Shown in pieces: positions 1 through 7,153 of a DNA stretch of 60,683 nt. The first letter of the stretch is position 1. Each line of letters opens with the position of its first letter. Location: contig CAYUVA010000025.1 in NCBI GenBank assembly GCA_964448115.1, positions 1-60,683 of the forward strand, in the 5' to 3' direction. This DNA is from CAYUVA01 sp964448115 [NCBI: uncultured bacterium] (GTDB lineage Bacteria; CAYUVA01). Under the pieces are notes generated by a model. The model was given only the letters and a program-made list of their open reading frames with translations. It ran no database searches and had not been told where the DNA came from. The translations under genes and the position numbers were made by a program.

Positions 1-2017
1 TGTTGGAGGGGGTGAATGTTGGGGTAGTCGAAGGGGTAGCTGTCGGCAAAGATGTCTCGGTTGGGGATGGTGTATTGGTCGGTGTTACAGATGCGGTCAT
101 CGTAGGCGTGGGGCTAGGAGAGCGAGTGGCTGTACCAGTGGGAATCATGGTCATAGTCAAGGTTGGAGTAATGGTTAAGGTGTTGGTCGGACTGGTAGTC
201 GGAGTCATTGATAGCGTGCTGGTTGGGGTAAAGCTGGGTGTGAAGGTTGGCGTAAAGGTACTTGTGCTCGTGGGATTGGTTGTGGGGCTGGATGTATAAG
301 TTGCGCTAGGGGTTAGACTGGGAGTGCGGCTGGGAGTTGCCGTATCGGTTGGGATCATGGTTGCTGTGTTGGTAGGCAACTGGGTTGGTGTGCCGGTTGG
401 GGTGGCGGTTCTTGTGTTCGTTGGTGTGCGAGTCGGGGTAGGCGTCCTGGTCGGCGTAGGTGCAGGCTTGATCCTGAAGTCATACTGCTCCTCGGTCATC
501 TCGTTGCCGTTCTGATCGCTCGAATTGACAATCACCACCACGATCTCATTGTAATCAAAGGGTTGCGGGGGTAGATAAGCCAGGTTGTAGTCGTAAATAT
601 TCCCCCCGATTTGAGGGGTTACATTCAGGTATTGCACCAGCATCTCGGTCGAGTTGATATCGACCCCGACTCCATCATCGGCGATATGCAACGTAATCAG
701 CGGCTGCCGCTCCACGCCCCTATCGCCGGGGGCTGGATCTTGCCCGTAAACATAAGGTGGCTGGTAATCATGGGTAGGTGTCCTGGTCGGCGTGTTGGTC
801 GGTGTTGCAGTGGGCGTGCGACTGGGCGTTACCGTCGCAGTGTCTGTCGGGGTAAAGGTGGCGGTGGGGCTGGGGGTTGGCGAGGGACCTATGGCATAAA
901 AGATATTATCTGTCGCCCCTATGTATATATCGCCGCTGTTACTTATAGCTGGCGAACACCACTGAATAGAGCCATCCAGTGGATAGCTCCAGCGAACGCT
1001 TCCATCCGAGTTTAAACAATACACCTTGTCCGAGGCGCTTATGACCGAGTCGTTGACATCGACTATCGCCGAAGAGGTGAAGGCTGCGCCGGTTACATAG
1101 CTCCAACGAATGCTTCCGTCAGAATTGAGCGCCAGCAACTTCTTATCCGAGGTACCTATATAGATGTTGCCTGATTGGGATATCGCCGGCGAGGAATCAT
1201 ACTGGCTGAAGGTATATCGACTCCACAGCAATCCACCTGTCGAATCGAATGACATGACGCCGTTGGGGATGTTGTCTCCGATGTAGATATTGCCATCATC
1301 CCCGATACTCGGCGAGGATTGTAGAAAATTGCCCCCATAAGACCAGTACAGAGTGCCATCAGCATTGAGTGAATAAAGCTTGCTCGTGTAAGCGGTAAAG
1401 ATCACCCTGCCTGAGTCATCGATCGCCGGCGAGCTTCGCACCTGGTTGGCGCTGGCATAGCTCCAAAGCAATGTTCCGTCTTCATTAAGCGCAAACAGCC
1501 TCCCGCTCTCTGCGCCGAAGTATATGCAAAAGTTGACATCGCCGCTCAGGGCGGGGCTGGAGTATCCGCACGAGGTATGTACATTATAGCTCCAGTTGAG
1601 ATTCCCATCTGCAGATATGGAGTAAAAATAATTATCATTGCTTCCGATATAGATATTTCCAAGGCTATCGATGCATGGCGCTGCCTGGCTGCCGGCACCG
1701 ATATCATGAGTCCACCGCAAAGAACCATCGCTGTTTAGGCAATAGAGCCATCCGTCATTGCAAGCAAAGTATATCTCCCCTTCAGAGCCTATGACCGGCG
1801 AGGAGTAAATGGCGCCTCCGCAAGTAAAGCTCCATTTAAGCTCCACACCTTTAGCAAAGAGATAGGGGTATCTCCCCTGGTGCTGGTGATTGCCCAAAAA
1901 ACTGCGCCACTGGTGTTCATTAGCCGCTGCCGGGTCATAATATAAAAGGAAAGCCAAGATCATAAATATACGACATAACGATAAAAGAAGCACTCTTTTT
2001 GTTGTTCCAGGGATCAT
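1..2017 (-). CDS. Secreted PQQ-like beta-propeller protein with PT-rich linkers (C-terminus outside window)
   Basis: The frame is open from an ATG at 2017 to the window edge, giving at least 672 residues; the C-terminus is not visible. The first 30 or so residues are hydrophobic and end in PAAA-NEH, which looks like a signal peptide. About 330 residues follow with seven or eight repeats of the type SSPAI-x-x-x-GNIYIG and GSLRWSY, the blade pattern of PQQ-like/BamB-like propellers. A threonine-proline linker (about 778-892), an Ig-like segment starting QPPYV (about 480-775) and a second long PT linker (1-475) come next. I infer an exported surface or periplasmic protein; no enzymatic motif is visible. 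A short PQQ-type propeller of this kind is usually a binding or scaffold module rather than a quinoprotein dehydrogenase. Confidence 0.8.
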   Translation of the reverse strand, partial: MIPGTTKRVLLLSLCRIFMILAFLLYYDPAAANEHQWRSFLGNHQHQGRYPYLFAKGVELKWSFTCGGAIYSSPVIGSEGEIYFACNDGWLYCLNSDGSLRWTHDIGAGSQAAPCIDSLGNIYIGSNDNYFYSISADGNLNWSYNVHTSCGYSSPALSGDVNFCIYFGAESGRLFALNEDGTLLWSYASANQVRSSPAIDDSGRVIFTAYTSKLYSLNADGTLYWSYGGNFLQSSPSIGDDGNIYIGDNIPNGVMSFDSTGGLLWSRYTFSQYDSSPAISQSGNIYIGTSDKKLLALNSDGSIRWSYVTGAAFTSSAIVDVNDSVISASDKVYCLNSDGSVRWSYPLDGSIQWCSPAISNSGDIYIGATDNIFYAIGPSPTPSPTATFTPTDTATVTPSRTPTATPTNTPTRTPTHDYQPPYVYGQDPAPGDRGVERQPLITLHIADDGVGVDINSTEMLVQYLNVTPQIGGNIYDYNLAYLPPQPFDYNEIVVVIVNSSDQNGNEMTEEQYDFRIKPAPTPTRTPTPTRTPTNTRTATPTGTPTQLPTNTATMIPTDTATPSRTPSLTPSATYTSSPTTNPTSTSTFTPTFTPSFTPTSTLSMTPTTSPTNTLTITPTLTMTMIPTGTATRSPSPTPTMTASVTPTNTPSPTETSLPTATPSTTPTFTPSN

Positions 2018-2056
2018 CAATTTTCTAAAATACGCCCCTTGCATATTTCTTCGTAC

Positions 2057-2062
2057 ATTATA
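2057..2062 (-). promoter_or_regulatory. Candidate -10 box for the propeller gene
   Basis: A perfect TATAAT reads on the minus strand about 40 bases upstream of the ATG at 2017. The -35 position has no good match, so this is a weak promoter call. Confidence 0.35.
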
Positions 2063-2380
2063 GCGGATCTTTGAACCATTTGCTCATAGGGTTCGTCCTG
2101 TAATGTAGCTCCGAGTCAAGAAAATAGCTGATACAATTACCACCGATAAGACAACCATACACCGTAGAACATCGTTTTTAGCCATCTTTTTATCCTTTGT
2201 TAATCACAACCTGTCTGTAAATGTACATTTTCCAAGAACATTACTCAATACTACTTAAACATCCATTGGCAATACAGGAGTTATGGATAATAAATTATTT
2301 ATCTTTTAATTCGGTAGAACTTAGGTAATTTTCGACTACTGAATAGACAGAACTATTGATTATCACCCCCTACTTTAATC

Positions 2381-2409
2381 TTGACATTTGCAGATAGAAG
2401 ATGTATATT
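2381..2409 (+). promoter_or_regulatory. Sigma-70 type promoter of the small secreted protein gene
   Basis: A perfect TTGACA (2381-2386) is followed after 17 bases by TATATT (2404-2409). Transcription would start near 2416, leaving a leader of about 43 bases before the ATG at 2459. Confidence 0.7.
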
Positions 2410-2458
2410 ACTTACAGTCTCAAAATATTAAGGAAGTTGTTATAAAAGGGCAACTAGT

Positions 2459-3106
2459 ATGGATGGATGGTGTTCCTTCTCTTTTAGTACCAAGATAGCT
2501 ATTCCTTTGCTTGTATTAATATTCCTGTTGTTTACTCAACCAACTACGGTGGCATCAGAGCAGTCAAATGATACTCTCCAAGTGGATATTAACCTAAGTG
2601 TTCAGCTTTCGAGCGTTGATATCATTGACGAAGACATCCTGACTACCCCATATTATTACTACTCTTATGCCAGCTATGTTCCAGATACCCCATCCTGGTT
2701 TAACGAGGGCGCTGCTGAGGGGTCTAGGGATGGCGACTTTGCTTATGTAAATTATGGCTATGAGTGCCCGGATTACCTGACTGCCAAAGGTTTCTATTTC
2801 AGCGAGTTGAACCGGAATATAAGGGAGGTCTGGATGGGGGTCTATAGCGAGGAGCGCCCTTTGGAGGGCATCTATGCCGGGCTGGCAAACAACAAGTCAA
2901 GCAGGATCTGGGATTTCCACAACTCCCAATTTGACTGGGTTTTCTTTGACATCACTGGGGAAACCGAATGGAACCTCGATGAATTGAATTCGCTGGATCT
3001 GTACTATTGGAGTATCTGCGAGTATCCGCTCAACTGCGAGTGCCTGGTGCAGGCATTCAAGGTTGAGGTTTATGTGGATCCATTCTCCAATCCACGGTGC
3101 TTTTGA
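2459..3106 (+). CDS. Secreted protein of unknown function, 215 residues
   Basis: I do not recognise this family. The N-terminus has a polar start followed by a hydrophobic run (IAIPLLVLIFLLF) and a likely signal-peptidase site after TVASE, so export is likely. The mature part is rich in aromatic residues (Tyr, Trp, Phe) and acidic residues and has seven cysteines, with a cluster near the C-terminus (CEYPLNCEC, then a final Cys two residues from the end). That suggests a disulfide-stabilised beta-rich extracytoplasmic domain. It stands alone: a divergent gene lies upstream and an oppositely oriented tRNA lies directly downstream. A strong promoter precedes it at 2381-2409. No Shine-Dalgarno sequence is obvious, so a slightly different start cannot be excluded. 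Confidence 0.7.
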   Translation: MDGWCSFSFSTKIAIPLLVLIFLLFTQPTTVASEQSNDTLQVDINLSVQLSSVDIIDEDILTTPYYYYSYASYVPDTPSWFNEGAAEGSRDGDFAYVNYGYECPDYLTAKGFYFSELNRNIREVWMGVYSEERPLEGIYAGLANNKSSRIWDFHNSQFDWVFFDITGETEWNLDELNSLDLYYWSICEYPLNCECLVQAFKVEVYVDPFSNPRCF

Positions 3107-3112
3107 TTATCA

Positions 3113-3186
<74 letters not shown>

Positions 3187-3524
3187 AGATATAAGATCTT
3201 ACAGGTTAGCTAATGCTATTGGATCCAGGGTTTATAACAACCTGAACTAATCTTTCGATCTTTTCAATTATTAAATAACAAGTTTGCACCGAAATCTTTT
3301 ATAGCACTTTTTTGCTGTTCATCCAAGTATGCAAGCAAGCATGCAAACCTGATTAAAGAAATGCCTTCTATTTGCCCTACTTGGCATATCTACATGCAGA
3401 AATTCCGTTTTCAATCGCCTTGTAGAGTAAAATTTCACGCTCGTGAATCATGGTGCTTTTTTCATCATGGCTACGATTGTGCTAATATTCTTTGATGATA
3501 ATAATCGTGAACATGGTGAGCTGA
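3187..3524. other. Gap between tRNA-Arg and thiC
   Basis: This 338-base AT-rich stretch should contain the promoters of the divergent tRNA and thiC. I looked for a TPP riboswitch, the usual controller of thiC. ACCTGA occurs near 3240, but the partner CTGAGA element and the flanking stems are absent, so I do not call one. Confidence 0.5.
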
Positions 3525-4853
3525 ATGACACAGAAAATAAAAGCACAAGATGGGGTTCTAACTCCCCAGATGAGCAAGATCCTCCAGGAGGAAGAAGTAA
3601 CTGAGGAAGCATTGTTGGAGCGAGTCGCTGCCGGCAGGATCGTAATTCCATGCAATGTGAACCACCAGCCTGCCCAGCCCAAAGGGATCGGAGAAGGGTT
3701 GACTGTGAAGATCAATTGCAATCTCGGCGCCTCGGAGGATCGCTGCGACATAGACCTGGAACTAAGTAAATTAGACATCGCCCTCCAGGCGGGCACCGAT
3801 ACAGTGATGGATTTATCAACCGGCGGCGATATTGACCTAATGCGCCGTGAAATCCTGGCACGCTGTCCGGTTCCGCTAGGTACGGTCCCGATATACCAAG
3901 CTTGCGTGGGACTGCTACGCTCCGGCAAAACCATTGCTGATATGTCAGTTGACCATCTTTTCGAGGTCATCGAGCAACACGCTGATGATGGAGTTGATTT
4001 CATCACCGTGCACTGCGGTGTAACCAGGCGGGCATTAGAGCGGCTACGCAGTGAGGGAAGGGTAATGAACATAGTCTCCAGGGGGGGAGCTTTCCTGGCA
4101 AACTGGATGCTTTGCAATAATAAGGAGAACCCGCTGTATGAGCACTTTGACAGGCTGCTCGATATCTGTCGCAGATACGATGTTACGCTCAGCCTAGGCG
4201 ATGGGCTTCGTCCCGGCTGCATTGCCGATGCCTCGGATCGCTGCCAGTTCGAGGAGCACCTCACATTAGGCGAACTGACCGAGAGAGCCTGGGATGCTGG
4301 GGTGCAGGTCATGATCGAGGGACCGGGGCATGTCCCGCTGCATCAGATCGAGGCGAATATGGTGATGGAAAAGCGAATATGCCATGGGGCGCCATTCTAT
4401 GTATTAGGACCGCTGGTTACTGATATCGCCCCCGGCTATGATCATATCACTGCTGCTATCGGCGGAGCGCTAGCTGCCTGGTATGGAGCTGATTTTCTCT
4501 GCTATGTAACTCCTGCCGAGCATCTAAGGCTTCCGGATCTCGATGATGTGAAGGAAGGCGTCATCGCCAGCAAGATCGCTGCCCACGCTGCGGACATTGC
4601 AAGGGGAAACAAGGCAGCATGGCAGCGAGACCTCCAGATGTCTCAAGCACGCAGGAACCTCGACTGGAAAAAGCAGATCGAGCTATCGCTGGATCCAGAG
4701 AAGGCTCGCCGAATGCGCAGCCAGACTGCACTCAAAGATGAGAAGGTCTGCTCAATGTGCTCGCAGTATTGTGCTATCGATATCGTAAACCAGAGCTTCG
4801 ATTGCAGGGCATTCAAGCCAAGAGGAAGGAAGATAAAAAAGGAGAAGGGCTGA
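3525..4853 (+). CDS. thiC: Phosphomethylpyrimidine synthase
   Basis: ThiC converts aminoimidazole ribotide to the hydroxymethylpyrimidine phosphate of thiamine, using S-adenosylmethionine and a [4Fe-4S] cluster in the cytoplasm. The 442-residue protein matches the shorter form of the family. Recognisable stretches are VMDLSTGG, VPLGTVPIYQA, DGVDFITVHCGV, EGPGHVPLHQI and FLCYVTPAEHL. The cluster-binding motif CSMCSQYC lies near the C-terminus (about residue 418 on), with Cys spacing C-x2-C-x4-C as expected. No other thiamine gene is adjacent and no TPP riboswitch is visible upstream, so regulation is unclear. The stop codon overlaps the next gene's ATG by one base (TGATG), so the two are probably co-transcribed even though their functions look unrelated. 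Confidence 0.95.
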   Translation: MTQKIKAQDGVLTPQMSKILQEEEVTEEALLERVAAGRIVIPCNVNHQPAQPKGIGEGLTVKINCNLGASEDRCDIDLELSKLDIALQAGTDTVMDLSTGGDIDLMRREILARCPVPLGTVPIYQACVGLLRSGKTIADMSVDHLFEVIEQHADDGVDFITVHCGVTRRALERLRSEGRVMNIVSRGGAFLANWMLCNNKENPLYEHFDRLLDICRRYDVTLSLGDGLRPGCIADASDRCQFEEHLTLGELTERAWDAGVQVMIEGPGHVPLHQIEANMVMEKRICHGAPFYVLGPLVTDIAPGYDHITAAIGGALAAWYGADFLCYVTPAEHLRLPDLDDVKEGVIASKIAAHAADIARGNKAAWQRDLQMSQARRNLDWKKQIELSLDPEKARRMRSQTALKDEKVCSMCSQYCAIDIVNQSFDCRAFKPRGRKIKKEKG

Positions 4854-6991
4854 TGAGATCTATTTATATTTTTCTGATGGTCGCCCTTGCATTTCTATTA
4901 CCCGTAAATGCATTCTCTTTGGACTGGGTGTGGCAGAACCCGCTGCCCCAGGGGCACAATATCTACGAGATAAAGAACTACGGGCTGGGGAATGCTTATG
5001 CTGTAGGCGAGGGAGGGATGATACTTCGCTACGAGAACCTCAACTGGGTGCAGGTCGAGCCGGTAACATACATGGATCTATACGGCATTGATGGAATAAC
5101 GCCCTATGATCTTTGGATCGTCGGGCAAAAGGGCACCATCCTGCACGGCGACGGCACGCATTGGACTACCTATCCATCGATGACCGATTACACCCTGTAT
5201 GGAGTGAGCATCCTTGATGGTGGACATATCTGGAGCGTCGGCGAGTATGGCACCATCTTGTTCTATAACGGGATGAACTGGAGTCATCAGCGCAGCGTTG
5301 ACACCAACGATCTAATGGATGTAAAGGCACAAAGCCCCAGCGAGATCTGGGCGGTAGGGAAAAACGGCATAATCATCAAGCTGCTCGGCTCCAACTGGAC
5401 GAGGATACCATCCGGCACCAGCAAGGACCTGTACGATATCGATGCCAACAGCGACGGCAGCCTTTGGGCGGTCGGCATGGGGGGCACTGTATTGCGTTAC
5501 AACGGCGTTTCCTGGGAGTCGGTCGATACCGGCTCACTTGCCACCATGCATTCGGTGAGCGCCTATGATCCTAACAACATCGTCATAGCAGGGAGCTTCG
5601 GCTCCATTCTGCACTATAACGGAACCTCGTGGTCATCGATAGACACTGGCACCGACCTGTTGCTACAGGCGGTCTCGGCAGGGGATGAAAGCGATATCTG
5701 GGTAGGTGGGGTTCACGGTATAATGTACAACTATAACGGTCTGAAGTGGACTTTGAAAAGCAGCGGCGACCCGACTAACCTGGAGAGCCTCGATTATGCA
5801 GCCGGGGGGCTTGCCTTTGCAGTCGGCGAGAACGGCACCATCCTGCGCAGTCAAGGTTCAAGCTGGACAAAAGAGGCATATCCTGGCTACGAGTGGCTTT
5901 ATGATATAGAGATCTTCGATCAGAGCCACGCCTGGGGTGTGGGCATCGGCGGAGAAATCGCTGTTTACAATGGAATTAGTTGGACTAAAGAGACAGCGCC
6001 GACCAATCGGGCGCTTCATGCCATCAAGGCATTTGCTCCCAATGCAGCCTGCGCAGTCGGTGAGGATGGTGTGATCCTCTTGTATAACGGCAGCCAATGG
6101 GCTTTTGCCACCTCGCCGACCAACCAGAGGCTTCACGATATAGACGGAATAAGCCCTACTGACTTTTGGATAGTGGGTAAAGCAGGGACTATTCTGCACT
6201 TCAACGGCTCAGCATTTACCCTGATCCCATCGCCGACCACTTATGACATCAACTCCATCTCGGTTGCACAATCGGGCAAGGCGTGGGCAGTCGGCTGGTT
6301 CGGCACAATCTTGCATTATGACGGGCATGCCTGGCAGCTTTATGGCAGTGGCAGCGAGCTATTGTTCACCAGTGTTAGCATGATCGATGAGACCAATGTC
6401 TGGATGTGCGGAAACGATGGAAGGATATTCAATTTTAACGGAAGCTCCTGGAAGGAGAGCAAGTCTGCCACCAGCAAGAACCTCACCAATGTATGCACCA
6501 ATATCAATCAAGATGTCTTCGTCTGCGGTAAAGGAGGAACTATTTTGTATAAACAGGGCTACACGCCGACGCCAACCAATACGCCTGGCGGACCGACTCC
6601 GACTCCATCGCCAACGCCAACCGCCACTAAACCGGGAGATCCGACTGCCACGCCAACGCCGACACGCGACTCGCCAATAATTATGTGCGGAGGCTATATG
6701 TGGCTCTCCCCAAAGGTGCTACAGATAACAGCCTACATCATCGATGCACAGGGTCCCTATGACATCCGCAGCGTGGATATCCTTTATGATATGAACCCTA
6801 CCGGCTTTAGGCTTTTCGATGATGGGCTGCACGGCGATGGAGCAGCCGTCGATGGGCTGTATGGTCTCATTTTATCCCTGGGCAAGGGAGAAGCCCCGAC
6901 AGGCAAGGGAGTCTCAGCCCTGCTCCAGTTCAAGGCAGAGGATCAATCCGGTCACGCTGGCGCTATCTGGCCATACCTAACCGTGAAATGA
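4853..6991 (+). CDS. Secreted 14-repeat beta-propeller protein with PT linker and shared C-terminal domain
   Basis: I chose the ATG at 4853 because AAGGAGAAGGG precedes it and a signal peptide (MRSIYIFLMVALAFLLPVNA) follows; the frame also extends upstream inside thiC. The 712-residue protein contains about fourteen repeats of roughly 40-48 residues, each with a core such as AVGEGGMILRY, IVGQKGTILHG or AVGWFGTILHY. This resembles Ycf48/BNR-type propeller blades, and fourteen copies would suit two seven-bladed propellers. A PT-rich linker follows (about 6562-6670), then a C-terminal domain of about 105 residues (6671-6988) with the acidic-glycine motif LFDDGLHGDG. Similar domains end the protease at 9579-13595 and lie near the end of the protease at 34156-37008. 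No catalytic site is visible. It overlaps thiC by one base. Confidence 0.85.
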   Translation: MRSIYIFLMVALAFLLPVNAFSLDWVWQNPLPQGHNIYEIKNYGLGNAYAVGEGGMILRYENLNWVQVEPVTYMDLYGIDGITPYDLWIVGQKGTILHGDGTHWTTYPSMTDYTLYGVSILDGGHIWSVGEYGTILFYNGMNWSHQRSVDTNDLMDVKAQSPSEIWAVGKNGIIIKLLGSNWTRIPSGTSKDLYDIDANSDGSLWAVGMGGTVLRYNGVSWESVDTGSLATMHSVSAYDPNNIVIAGSFGSILHYNGTSWSSIDTGTDLLLQAVSAGDESDIWVGGVHGIMYNYNGLKWTLKSSGDPTNLESLDYAAGGLAFAVGENGTILRSQGSSWTKEAYPGYEWLYDIEIFDQSHAWGVGIGGEIAVYNGISWTKETAPTNRALHAIKAFAPNAACAVGEDGVILLYNGSQWAFATSPTNQRLHDIDGISPTDFWIVGKAGTILHFNGSAFTLIPSPTTYDINSISVAQSGKAWAVGWFGTILHYDGHAWQLYGSGSELLFTSVSMIDETNVWMCGNDGRIFNFNGSSWKESKSATSKNLTNVCTNINQDVFVCGKGGTILYKQGYTPTPTNTPGGPTPTPSPTPTATKPGDPTATPTPTRDSPIIMCGGYMWLSPKVLQITAYIIDAQGPYDIRSVDILYDMNPTGFRLFDDGLHGDGAAVDGLYGLILSLGKGEAPTGKGVSALLQFKAEDQSGHAGAIWPYLTVK

Positions 6992-7000
6992 ACCGATCAC

Positions 7001-7125
7001 ATCACGCAAAGACGCAAAGATAAAGGAAGGAAGGAAAAAGGACGCCAAGAGACAAGTACGAAAAGGACACAACCAAAGGATTCTTTTCCTCTTAGTGCCT
7101 TTGTGTCTTGGTGGTTGAATAACTT
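7001..7125. repeat. Intergenic repeat-like sequence (CAAAGACGCAAAG and TTAGTGCCTTTGTGTCTTGG)
   Basis: The gap between two genes carries ACGCAAAGACGCAAAG near 7004-7019 and TTAGTGCCTTTGTGTCTTGG at 7092-7111. A shorter version, TTTAGTGCCTTTGTGGCTAA, lies at 51205-51224 in another intergenic region. I recall similar sequence between genes in many environmental genomes; no function is known to me. Confidence 0.5.
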
Positions 7126-7153
7126 AGCGATATCAGGCTATTCCTTATAACCC

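Larger units (their letters stand above)
2018..2458. other. Divergent intergenic region
   Basis: This 441-base gap separates two divergently transcribed secreted-protein genes. It holds a candidate -10 box for the left gene (2057-2062) and a strong promoter for the right gene (2381-2409). I see no open frame with coding character and no RNA gene. Confidence 0.6.

Noticed and set aside
3230-3260. Possible TPP riboswitch before thiC (ACCTGA element)
   Set aside because: Only one short element is present; the CTGAGA partner and the flanking stems are missing, and it lies far from the gene.
3482-4312. Long open frame antisense to thiC
   Set aside because: It lies wholly opposite a gene with intact family motifs; the composition (Ser/Arg/Leu-rich) is that of a shadow.
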